A DNA stretch of 64,000 nucleotides from NCBI RefSeq assembly GCF_030555055.1, contig NZ_JAMOAO010000001.1, positions 1,612,001-1,676,000 of the forward strand, given 5' to 3'. The stretch is from Nocardiopsis sp. YSL2 (GTDB lineage: Bacteria > Actinomycetota > Actinomycetes > Streptosporangiales > Streptosporangiaceae). Below are positions 56,236-63,645 of this stretch, one piece after another; positions within the stretch are counted from its first letter, which is position 1, and the number at the start of each line of letters is the position of its first letter. Both the position numbers and the translations under genes were made by a program. Under the pieces are notes generated by a model. That model worked only from the letters and a program-made list of their open reading frames with translations. It did no database searches and was not told where the DNA came from.

Positions 56236-56524
56236 GACAAAACTCCTCGGGTTCAACCCCGCAGCACGGGGAACACGACTCCAGTAGTACGAACGATTCC
56301 CGCCCTCGGCGGGGAAGCGGCGGGGTCACCCCACAAGCAGGGGACGCGACCGCGCTGGTTCCAGGCGTGCCCGGCGAGCCGCCACCGGACCCGTCCGGCC
56401 CGGGAACGCTCGTCGCGCACCCCTGCCCGCTTTGCCACACGCAGCCCGTAAGGGCTCCGTCTGGGCACGGGGACACTCGGTCAAGTCTACTGGTTCTGGG
56501 GACCTCTTTAATACGGCCTCGCGG
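56236..56524. other. Intergenic region upstream of rplY
   Basis: About 290 bases between the rplY start and the prs terminator. It must hold the rplY promoter. A TTGACC hexamer near 56470 and a GGGAAT motif about 60 bases before the start are visible on the minus strand. No gene was found. Confidence 0.35.
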
Positions 56525-56562
56525 GCTCCGAGGCGGGACCCCGCGGGGTCCCGCCTCGGAGC
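56525..56562 (-). terminator. Terminator of prs
   Basis: A perfect 38-base palindrome, starting GCTCCGAGGCGGGACCCC, lies 11 bases beyond the prs stop codon and forms a very stable hairpin with almost no loop. Confidence 0.85.
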
Positions 56563-56573
56563 GGCGCGGCGCG

Positions 56574-57542
56574 CTACTCGAACAGGCTCGTGACCGAGCC
56601 GTCCGTGAAGACCTCGCTGATGGCGCGGGCCACCAGCGGGGCGATCGACAGCTGCGTCAGCTTCTCGAAGGCGCGCTCCTCGGGGACCGGCAGCGAGTTG
56701 GTGATGACGACCTCGGAGATCCGGGAGTTCTGCAGGCGCTCGGCGGCCGGGCCCGACAGCACACCGTGCGTGGCGGCGACGACGACCTTGGCCGCGCCCT
56801 GCTCGAAGAGCGCGTCGGCGGCCTTCACGATGGTGCCGCCGGTGTCGATCATGTCGTCGACCAGCACGCAGACGCGGCCCTCGACCTGGCCGACGACCTC
56901 GTGCACCTTCACCTGGTTGGCGACGTCCGGGTCACGGCGCTTGTGGATGATCGCCAGGGGCGCGCCCAGGCGGTCCGCCCACTTGTCGGCGGTGCGCACA
57001 CGGCCGGCGTCCGGGGAGACGACCGTGATCTCGGACAGGTCGACCCGGCTCGCGATGTGGTCGGCCAGGATCGGCAGCGCGAACAGGTGGTCGACCGGAC
57101 CGTCGAAGAAGCCCTGGATCTGGTCCGTGTGCAGGTCGACGGCCATCATCCGGTCCGCTCCGGCGGTGCGGAACAGGTCGGTCATCAGGCGCGCCGAGAT
57201 GGGCTCGCGCCCGCGGTGCTTCTTGTCCTGTCGGGCGTACCCGAAGAACGGCGTGACCACGGTGATGCGCTTGGCGGAGGCCCGCTTGAGCGCGTCCACC
57301 ATGATCAGCTGCTCCATGATGGCCTCGTTGATCGGATCCGCGTGGCACTGGATCACGAAGGCGTCGCTGCCGCGCACCGACTCCAGGTAGCGGACGAAGA
57401 TCTCACCGTTGGCGAAGGTGTCGAACCGCGTGGGGACCACGTCGATCCCCATCTCCTTCGCTACCTCGTCGGCCAGCGCGGGGTGCGTGCGCCCCGAGAA
57501 GAGCATCATCTGTTTCTGGCCGGTGGCCTTCATGCCGCTCAC
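56574..57542 (-). CDS. prs: Ribose-phosphate diphosphokinase (PRPP synthetase)
   Basis: A 322-residue enzyme that makes PRPP from ribose 5-phosphate and ATP for purine, pyrimidine, His and Trp synthesis. The N-terminal LFSGRTHPALADEVAKEMG, ATP-flag region FFGYARQDKKHRGREPI, metal site MAVDLHTDQIQGFFDGPVD and PRPP loop VLVDDMIDTGGTIVKAA are all present. GTG 57542 has GGAG at 6 bases; an in-frame GTG at 57563 overlaps the glmU stop and is less likely. Downstream of glmU. Confidence 0.95.
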   Translation of the reverse strand: MSGMKATGQKQMMLFSGRTHPALADEVAKEMGIDVVPTRFDTFANGEIFVRYLESVRGSDAFVIQCHADPINEAIMEQLIMVDALKRASAKRITVVTPFFGYARQDKKHRGREPISARLMTDLFRTAGADRMMAVDLHTDQIQGFFDGPVDHLFALPILADHIASRVDLSEITVVSPDAGRVRTADKWADRLGAPLAIIHKRRDPDVANQVKVHEVVGQVEGRVCVLVDDMIDTGGTIVKAADALFEQGAAKVVVAATHGVLSGPAAERLQNSRISEVVITNSLPVPEERAFEKLTQLSIAPLVARAISEVFTDGSVTSLFE

Positions 57543-57559
57543 GTGTTTCTCCCCCACAG

Positions 57560-59020
57560 TCACTGCTCGTTGTCGGCTCTGTGCCGCTCGGCCTGCTCCG
57601 CCGCCTCCGCGGACGCTGTGCCCGGGCGCTTGCGCCGGGTCCAGCCCTCGACGTTGCGCTGGCGGTTCCCTTCGGAGACCGCCAGGGCGCCGGGCGGGAC
57701 GTCGTCCCGGATCACGGTTCCGGCCCCGGAGTAGGCACCGTCGCCCACCCGCACCGGCGCGACGAAGGTGTTGTCGCTGCCGAGACGCACGTGGTCGCCG
57801 ATGGTGCTCCGATGCTTGTCGACCCCGTCGTAGTTGACGAACACCGAGGAGCAGCCGATGTTGCTGCCCACACCGATGTCCGCGTCGCCGACGTAGGTCA
57901 GGTGCGGAACCTTGGAACCGGCGCCGATGTTCGAGTTCTTGACCTCGACGAAGGCGCCGGCCTTGGCCCGCTCGGCCAGGCGGGTGCCCGGCCGGAGGTA
58001 GGTGTAGGGGCCGACGGAGGCCCCGGGCCCGATCTCCGCCCCGTCCGCGGTGGTCTCGCGCACGCGCGCGCCCTCGCCCACCACCGTGTCCTCCAGGGTG
58101 GCGCCGGGGCCCACGTGGGCGTCCTCGCCGATGACGGTGGCGCCGAGCAGGCGGGTGCCGGGTTCGATCACCGCGTCGCGGCCGATGCGCACCTGGGCGT
58201 CCACCCAGGTGGTGGCGGGGTCCACGACCGTGACGCCGGAGCGCATGTGCTCGCGCAGCAGGCGCTGGTTGAGGACCCGCCTGGCCTCGGCCAGCTGGAC
58301 GCGGTCGTTGACGCCCTGGACCTCCTGCCAGTCCTCGGCGGCCCAGGCGCCCACGCGGTGGCCGTCGCCGCGCAGCAGCGCGACGGCGTCGGTGATGTAC
58401 TCCTCGCCCTTGGCGTTGTCCGTGGACAGCCGCTGGACGACGGAGGTGAGCAGGGCGCCGTCGAAGGCGTACATGCCGGAGTTGATCTCGTCGATGGCGC
58501 GCTCGCCGGGGGCGGCGTCGGCGTGTTCGACGATGCGGGTGAAGGAGCCGTGCTCGTCGCGGACGATGCGCCCGTAGCCGTGCGGGTCGGGCACCCGGGC
58601 GGAGAGCACGGTGACGGCGTTGCCCTCGCTCTCGTGCTCGGCGACCAGCCCTGCGAGGGTCTCGGCGCGGAGCAGGGGCGTGTCGCCGCAGGTGAGGATG
58701 ACGGTCTCGGTGAGCTTGACGCCCTGCGAGGCGAGGTCCTCGACGGCCATGCGCACGGCGTGGCCGGTGCCGTTCTGTTCGTCCTGGACCGCGGTGAGGG
58801 CTTCGGGGGCGGCCTCCGCCAGATGGGCCCGGACCTGCTCTCGGGCGTGGCCGACGACGACCACCGAGTACTGCGGCGACAGGTCACGGGCGGCGGAGAG
58901 CACGTGTCCGAGCATGCTTCGGCCGTTGATCTCGTGGAGGACCTTGGGCAGCTTGGACTTCATTCGGGTGCCCTCGCCCGCCGCGAGGACGATGACGGCA
59001 GCCGGGCGGTTCACGCTCAC
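57560..59020 (-). CDS. glmU: Bifunctional GlcNAc-1-phosphate uridyltransferase/glucosamine-1-phosphate acetyltransferase
   Basis: A 486-residue enzyme that makes UDP-GlcNAc. The N-terminal pyrophosphorylase domain has VIVLAAGEGTRMKSKLPKVLHEI and CGDTPLLRAETL. The C-terminal left-handed beta-helix has hexapeptide repeats and RPGTRLAERAKAGAFVEVKNSNIGAGSKVPHLTYVGDA. UDP-GlcNAc feeds peptidoglycan and may supply the exopolysaccharide locus nearby. It ends in a basic/acidic tail (RKRPGTASAEAAEQAERHR). The GTG start at 59020 follows GAGGGG. Followed closely by prs. Confidence 0.95.
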   Translation of the reverse strand: MSVNRPAAVIVLAAGEGTRMKSKLPKVLHEINGRSMLGHVLSAARDLSPQYSVVVVGHAREQVRAHLAEAAPEALTAVQDEQNGTGHAVRMAVEDLASQGVKLTETVILTCGDTPLLRAETLAGLVAEHESEGNAVTVLSARVPDPHGYGRIVRDEHGSFTRIVEHADAAPGERAIDEINSGMYAFDGALLTSVVQRLSTDNAKGEEYITDAVALLRGDGHRVGAWAAEDWQEVQGVNDRVQLAEARRVLNQRLLREHMRSGVTVVDPATTWVDAQVRIGRDAVIEPGTRLLGATVIGEDAHVGPGATLEDTVVGEGARVRETTADGAEIGPGASVGPYTYLRPGTRLAERAKAGAFVEVKNSNIGAGSKVPHLTYVGDADIGVGSNIGCSSVFVNYDGVDKHRSTIGDHVRLGSDNTFVAPVRVGDGAYSGAGTVIRDDVPPGALAVSEGNRQRNVEGWTRRKRPGTASAEAAEQAERHRADNEQ

Positions 59021-59165
59021 TGAAGGGGACCCCTCGTGATAGCTGGCGATTGCACTGTCGGCTCACCCCTCGGCGGCGCGCCCCGCGTGCCGCGCGGGCG
59101 GCCGTCGGATGATCCAGCGGCCGACATGGGAAGGATACATGCGCGTCACCTGGTGGGTTCGGAGT

Positions 59166-59965
59166 AGGTTCGGGGCGCTTGATGCCGGGTTGGGTTCGGG
59201 TTGGGTTCGGGGCGCTTCACGCCGGGTCCTTCGTCGTCGACTCGCCTGGCTCGCAAGCTCGCTGGCGGCAACGTCTCCTCCTGCAGGCTCCGGCGCGCCC
59301 CTCACCCCTGTGTCTTCTTTGGGCCTCCGCTCGTTCCTCGCTTTGGCCCGGATAGACCCCCTGGGGTCGAGGCCGCTTGAACGGCCTCCCTCTCACCCCC
59401 TGGGGTTGAAGTGGGCTGATGTGTGCACGGCCAACCCCCTGGGGTTCACGCAGGACTGTGTGCGCACCTTCAACCCCCTGTGGGTGCAGGGGTGGCGCGC
59501 CCCGAGCCAACCCCACAGTGGTTCAGGCAGGCAGGACACCTTCAAGGGGAGGCTCCTGTGATCAGAGGCACACGGCTGTGTGAATCCCGGGGCGTGGAAG
59601 TGACGGTCCGGCAAGGGGATCAGCAGGGGGCTGAGGGATAAGCCACACGCCCAGGTGAACCCCAGGGAGTTGGACGCGCACACGCGGGCCTACGGGGCCA
59701 CAGGGGGTGAGAGGTGAGTAGCGCAGCCCACCGGAACCACAGGGGGGTTGGTCGGGCCGAAGCAGGTAGGGCTGCGCCGCAGGCGTCCGTTGAGGGTGGT
59801 GGCGGGCGACGGCGCGGGCACGAGCGGAGGCCCAAGGCAAGCAGGGGGTGAGGGGCGCGCCGGAGCCTGCAGGAGGAGACGGGGCCGCAGCGAGGAACGA
59901 GCAAGGCAAGTCGACGACGAAGGCGCCGGTGTGAAGCGCCCCGAACCCAAGCGCCCCGAGCACAA
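59166..59965. repeat. Composite palindromic repeat element D
   Basis: The longest copy of the family, about 800 bases, in inverse orientation to element A. The left module is 59209-59308 and the inverted right module 59844-59948. Its inner region has CCCCCTGGGGTT/AACCCCAGGG palindromes and shares a block (CAACCCCCTGTGGGTGCAGG) with the tandem repeat of B. It opens with a GGGTT-repeat tract (59187-59212). The right arm carries the ~50-bp insert also seen in the right arm of A. It ends 2 bases from the 3' end of tRNA-Gln. Confidence 0.85.
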
Positions 59966-59966
59966 G

Positions 59967-60038
59967 CTCCCGGACCAGGGCTCGAACCTGGACGATGGGG
60001 ACCAAAACCCCACATGCTGCCGATTACATCATCCGGGA
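59967..60038 (-). tRNA. tRNA-Gln (anticodon TTG)
   Basis: A 72-base cloverleaf on the minus strand. The acceptor stem TCCCGGA/TCCGGGA has discriminator G. The D-arm is ATGT-GCAT, the anticodon stem TGGGG/CCCCA with loop TTTTGGT gives anticodon TTG (Gln, codon CAA), and the T-arm CCAGG/CCTGG has loop TTCGAGC. No CCA is encoded. Element D abuts its 3' end. Confidence 0.95.
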
Positions 60039-60106
60039 CGGTGGGGCGCCGGCCGTGCGCCCTGTCGACCGCCACCAACATAGCGCCTCCGCGAGGGGGG
60101 TTGCCA

Positions 60107-60126
60107 AACCTACGGCAACGTAGGTT
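60107..60126. promoter_or_regulatory. Palindromic operator upstream of the desaturase gene
   Basis: AACCTACG-GCAA-CGTAGGTT is a perfect 8-4-8 inverted repeat, and a third CGTAGG half-site follows at 60134-60139. It is about 100 bases before the desaturase and fits the operator of a TetR-type repressor, probably the one encoded just after the desaturase gene. Confidence 0.55.
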
Positions 60127-60228
60127 ACGGTTACGTAGGAATAGGTTGGGCTGTCGCGGCGGGTGCACACACCCTCGGGCGCCGTCCTGACCCGAGACGT
60201 CGTCCAGTGACACGAGGTGTTGGAGACC

Positions 60229-61188
60229 ATGACCGCAGCTCCCGAGGTACCGACCGCGACCCCGCGGAAACGCGAGGTCATCCCCGAGTACGAGCCAGAG
60301 GCGAGGGGCAAGGCCGAGCGCTACACGGTGTTCGCGTTCGTCTTCATCCCGCTCATCGCGCTGCTCGCCTCCGTGCCCTTCTTCTGGGGCTGGGGCCTGT
60401 CGATGACCGACATCGCCATCGGCGTGGTCTTCTACGTGATCAGCGGACTGGGCATCACGGTCGGCTTCCACCGGCACTTCACCCACGGCTCGTTCAAGGC
60501 CAACCGCCCGCTGCGCATCGCGCTGGCGGTCGCGGGCAGCATGGCCATCGAGGGCAGCGTCATCAAATGGGTGGCCGACCACCGCCGCCACCACAAGTAC
60601 GCCGACGCCGAGGGCGACCCGCACTCGCCGTGGCGCTTCGGCGACGACTGGAAGTCGGTGGCCAAGGGCCTGTACTACGCGCACATGGCGTGGATGTACC
60701 TGGACGAGAAGAAGACCTCGCCTCGCCGGTTCACGCCGGACCTGCTCAAGGACAAGGACGTCGTCCTCGTCGACAAGCTCTTCCTGCCGATCGTCATCTT
60801 CTCGCTGGGCGCGCCCGCCCTCATCGGCGGCCTGGTCACCATGTCCTGGTGGGGCGCGGTCACCGCGTTCTTCTGGGCGAGCCTGGTCCGCGTGGCCCTG
60901 CTGCACCACGTCACCTGGTCGATCAACTCCATCTGCCACACCATCGGCGAGGAGAACTTCGAGGTCCGCGACCGCTCCCGCAACGTGTGGTGGCTGGCCA
61001 TCCCGTCCTTCGGCGAGTCGTGGCACAACCTGCACCACGCCGACCCGACCTGCGCCCGCCACGGTGTGCTCAAGGGCCAGATCGACATCTCCGCCCGGAT
61101 CATCTGGGCGTTCGAGAAGTTCGGCTGGGCCACCAAGGTCCGCTGGCCCAACAACGAACGGCTCGCCGCCAAGCGGGTCAGCGTCTAG
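60229..61188 (+). CDS. Membrane acyl-CoA/acyl-lipid desaturase (fatty acid desaturase)
   Basis: A 319-residue integral membrane di-iron desaturase. The three histidine boxes are complete: GFHRHFTH, VADHRRHHKYAD, and GESWHNLHHADP, with an extra HHVTW...CH segment. Four hydrophobic helices surround them. It is predicted to introduce a double bond, probably delta-9, into saturated acyl chains and so adjust membrane fluidity. ATG 60229 is chosen; GTG 60217 in frame is an alternative. It is followed 14 bases later by a TetR gene, likely its regulator. Confidence 0.9.
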   Translation: MTAAPEVPTATPRKREVIPEYEPEARGKAERYTVFAFVFIPLIALLASVPFFWGWGLSMTDIAIGVVFYVISGLGITVGFHRHFTHGSFKANRPLRIALAVAGSMAIEGSVIKWVADHRRHHKYADAEGDPHSPWRFGDDWKSVAKGLYYAHMAWMYLDEKKTSPRRFTPDLLKDKDVVLVDKLFLPIVIFSLGAPALIGGLVTMSWWGAVTAFFWASLVRVALLHHVTWSINSICHTIGEENFEVRDRSRNVWWLAIPSFGESWHNLHHADPTCARHGVLKGQIDISARIIWAFEKFGWATKVRWPNNERLAAKRVSV

Positions 61189-61202
61189 GATCTGAAGCCA
61201 TC

Positions 61203-61859
61203 ATGGGAGCAGCCGACAGCGATCAGACGACACGCGTGCGCCGCAAGCGCATGACGGGCAGGGAGCGCCGACAACAGCTTGTGGAGATCGGCCGGGAGCT
61301 GTTCGCCGAACGCGGGTTCGACGCGACCTCCGTGGAGGAGATCGCGGCACGGGCGGGCGTGTCCAAGCCCGTGGTCTACGAGCACTTCGGCGGCAAGGAG
61401 GGCATCTACGCCGTCGTCGTGGACCGGGAGATGCGCACGCTCCTGGACATGGTGGGCGATGCCCTCACCGCCGACAGCGCGCGCACCAAGATCGAGAAGG
61501 CGGCCCTGGCACTGCTCCGGTACGTGGAGGAGAACACCGTCGGGTTCCGGGTCCTGACCCGCGACTCGCACGCGGCCTCCGCCACCGGGAGTTTCGCCAG
61601 CCTGCTCAACGACATCGCCAGCCAGGTCGAGCACATCATGGTCGACGAGTTCGCCGACCGCGGTTACGATCCGGCGCTGGCCCCCATGTACGCCCAGGCC
61701 CTGGTGGGTATGTGGGCCTTGACGGGGCAGTGGTGGCTGGAGGTGCGCCGACCCAAGCGCGAGGTCGTCGCGGCGCACCTGGTCAACCTGGCCTGGAACG
61801 GGCTGTCGAGCCTGGAGGCGCGGCCGAGGCTGCAGACCCGGGCGCGCGGAACGGACTGA
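61203..61859 (+). CDS. TetR-family transcriptional regulator
   Basis: A 218-residue TetR protein. A basic N-terminus (RVRRKRMTGRERRQQLVEIG) leads into the HTH, ELFAERGFDATSVEEIAARAGVSKPVVYEHFGGKEGIYA. The C-terminal ligand domain has an aromatic patch (MWALTGQWWLEVRRPKREVVA), typical of fatty-acid-responsive members. It is co-transcribed with the desaturase, and the palindrome at 60107-60126 is a likely binding site. The start ATG 61203 is preceded by AGGATC; an open frame continues upstream within the desaturase gene. Confidence 0.88.
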   Translation: MGAADSDQTTRVRRKRMTGRERRQQLVEIGRELFAERGFDATSVEEIAARAGVSKPVVYEHFGGKEGIYAVVVDREMRTLLDMVGDALTADSARTKIEKAALALLRYVEENTVGFRVLTRDSHAASATGSFASLLNDIASQVEHIMVDEFADRGYDPALAPMYAQALVGMWALTGQWWLEVRRPKREVVAAHLVNLAWNGLSSLEARPRLQTRARGTD

Positions 61860-61880
61860 GTCACCGTCGCCGGTGACGGC

Positions 61881-61907
61881 GGGGGCGGTACTCCTGGTAC
61901 CGCCCCC
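61881..61907. terminator. Hairpin terminator after the TetR gene
   Basis: GGGGGCGGTAC-TCCTG-GTACCGCCCCC, a perfect 11-bp stem, 22 bases after the stop codon. Confidence 0.75.
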
Positions 61908-61911
61908 GCTA

Positions 61912-61925
61912 TCTTGATGTCAAGA
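61912..61925. promoter_or_regulatory. MarR-type operator before the MarR gene
   Basis: TCTTGA-TG-TCAAGA is a perfect 6-2-6 inverted repeat 14 bases before the ATG, within TATCTTGATGTCAAGAGATA. The adjacent TATGCT (about 61928) may be the -10 box with a leaderless start at 61940. Autoregulation is likely. Confidence 0.55.
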
Positions 61926-61939
61926 GATATGCTGGGCCC

Positions 61940-62449
61940 ATGCGCGATGAGGTGGATGGGCTGATCGAGGCGTGGCGCTCCCAACGCCCGGACGTGGACG
62001 TGTCACCGCTGGAGGTGTTCAGCCGGGTGTCCCGGCTCGCGCGCCACCTGGACCGCGCCCGCCGCACGGTGTTCACCGAGCACGCGCTGGAGACGTGGGA
62101 GTTCGACGTCCTGGCCGAGCTGCGCCGCTCCGGCCCCCCGTACGAGCTCAGTCCCGGCCGCCTGCTCCGGGCCACCCTGGTGACCTCCGGGACGATGACC
62201 AACCGGGTGGACCGCCTGGCCGCCGCCGGCCTCGTCCGGCGCCGCCCCGACCCGGCCGACAAGCGCGGCGTACTCGTCCGCCTCACCGACCAGGGCGCCG
62301 AGCGGATCGACGCCGCGCTGGCCTCGCTCGTGCGGTACGAGGAGTCGCTGCTGGCACCGATGCCGGCCGACGACCGCGAACAGCTGGCATCGTTACTCAG
62401 ATGCCTTCTCGCACCACTCGACAGGGGTCCGGGCGATCCACAAGACTAG
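61940..62449 (+). CDS. MarR-family transcriptional regulator
   Basis: A 169-residue MarR protein. The winged helix is seen as LSPGRLLRATLVTSGTMTNRVDRLAAAGLVRRRPDPADKRGVLVRLTDQG, with the DPADKRG wing. The N-terminus has a conserved dimer helix (VFSRVSRLARHLDRARRTVF). The operator in front of the gene suggests autoregulation. No divergent target gene is obvious; the SGNH lipoprotein downstream begins 82 bases after the stop and may belong to the same transcript. Confidence 0.9.
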   Translation: MRDEVDGLIEAWRSQRPDVDVSPLEVFSRVSRLARHLDRARRTVFTEHALETWEFDVLAELRRSGPPYELSPGRLLRATLVTSGTMTNRVDRLAAAGLVRRRPDPADKRGVLVRLTDQGAERIDAALASLVRYEESLLAPMPADDREQLASLLRCLLAPLDRGPGDPQD

Positions 62450-62530
62450 TTACTCGGCGGTATCCGTCTCTCTCACCGGGACCCGCTGTCTGGGCGCGAA
62501 CCACAATCCAGGCCTTGGTTGGAGAACACA

Positions 62531-63577
62531 GTGAGAATCCGGTGGATCGCGGCACTGACCGCGGCGGTCGTTGCCATGACGGGCTGCGGCGGCGACGGCG
62601 ACTCGGCCGATGAGCGGACCGCGGCGGAGCCGAGCTACTACCTCTCCCTGGGCGACTCGTTGACCGTCGGCGTCCAGCCGGACGAGAACGGGCGGCCCGA
62701 GACGACCGCCGACGGGTACACCGACGTCCTGTACCGGAACCTGTACGACGCGGACTCCACGCTCGACCACGAGCGCATGGGCTGCGGCGGCGAGGACACC
62801 ACCAGCTTCATCGAGGGCGGGCCGGCGCACTGCGACGAGCAGTACGACGGCGCGTCCCAGCTGGAGGCCGCCGAGGAGTTCCTCGCCGAGAACGCGGGCC
62901 GGGTCGACCTGGTCACCCTCACCATCGGCGGGAACAACTTCACCGGCTGCGTGGGCGACATGGAGAACGCGTCCGGCCCCTCCCTGGACACCGCGTGCGT
63001 CGAGGACGGGCTGGAGCGCGTCGACACGGAGATCCCGGTCATCGCGAGCCGTCTGCGCGCGGCCGCCGGACCGGACACCCAGATCATCGCGATGACCTAC
63101 TACAACCCGTTCCTGGCGGCGCTGCTGTTGGAGGACGGCGGGACCGACGGCGAGGAGGCCGAGGACGCCGAGTCGAGCGACGGCCCCGAGGACGCACGGG
63201 AGGACGGCGACGCGGAGGGCGCGGACGGGTCCGGCGAGGCCGACGACGCGGAGGGCGCGGACGGGTCCGGCGAGGCCGACGACGCCGAGGCGGGCGAGCC
63301 CGACCTCGTGGAGTACGCCACCGGTGTCCTGGAGGAGATGAACGAGTCCCTGCGCTCCTCCTACGCCGCCCAGGACATCGAGGTCGCCGACGTCGAGGCG
63401 ACCTTCGACTCCACGAACTTCGACGTGCCCGCGGACAGCGACACCGGCATGCCCGCCAACGTGCAGTCCGTCTGCGACCTGACGTGGATGTGCAACACCG
63501 ACCGCGGTCCGGACATCCACACCAACCGGGCGGGCGCCCAGGAGATCGCCGCCACGTTCGAGGACCTCGTCCAGTAG
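62531..63577 (+). CDS. SGNH/GDSL-hydrolase lipoprotein
   Basis: A 348-residue secreted esterase-like protein. The signal peptide ends in a lipobox-like AMTGCGG, so it is likely a lipoprotein. SGNH blocks are YYLSLGDSLTVG (nucleophile Ser), TIGGNNFTGC (block III Asn), and DIHTNRAGAQE (block V Asp-His). An acidic low-complexity insertion (about residues 205-255) carries a 36-bp direct repeat encoding EGADGSGEADDA twice (63212-63247 and 63248-63283). GTG 62531 has GGAG at 6 bases. The likely role is lipid or polysaccharide ester hydrolysis. Confidence 0.87.
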   Translation: MRIRWIAALTAAVVAMTGCGGDGDSADERTAAEPSYYLSLGDSLTVGVQPDENGRPETTADGYTDVLYRNLYDADSTLDHERMGCGGEDTTSFIEGGPAHCDEQYDGASQLEAAEEFLAENAGRVDLVTLTIGGNNFTGCVGDMENASGPSLDTACVEDGLERVDTEIPVIASRLRAAAGPDTQIIAMTYYNPFLAALLLEDGGTDGEEAEDAESSDGPEDAREDGDAEGADGSGEADDAEGADGSGEADDAEAGEPDLVEYATGVLEEMNESLRSSYAAQDIEVADVEATFDSTNFDVPADSDTGMPANVQSVCDLTWMCNTDRGPDIHTNRAGAQEIAATFEDLVQ

Positions 63578-63606
63578 CGACGGGTCCCCGTCCCCCGCAC
63601 GCGGAA

Positions 63607-63633
63607 GGGCCGGTACGCGGCGCGTACCGGCCC
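63607..63633. terminator. Bidirectional terminator between SGNH and ABC-F genes
   Basis: GGGCCGGTACGC-GGC-GCGTACCGGCCC, a perfect 12-bp stem between two converging genes. Confidence 0.8.
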
Positions 63634-63645
63634 TCGACGCAGGTC

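Noticed and set aside
56236..56320. A SigR-type promoter (GGGAAT...GTT) before rplY
   Set aside because: GGGAAT is present but the spacing to any GTT does not fit the 18-base rule.
59187..59212. GGGTT repeats as a chromosome-end (telomere) signal
   Set aside because: They are internal, flanked by housekeeping genes (glmU, tRNA-Gln), and actinomycete telomeres are not GGGTT repeats.
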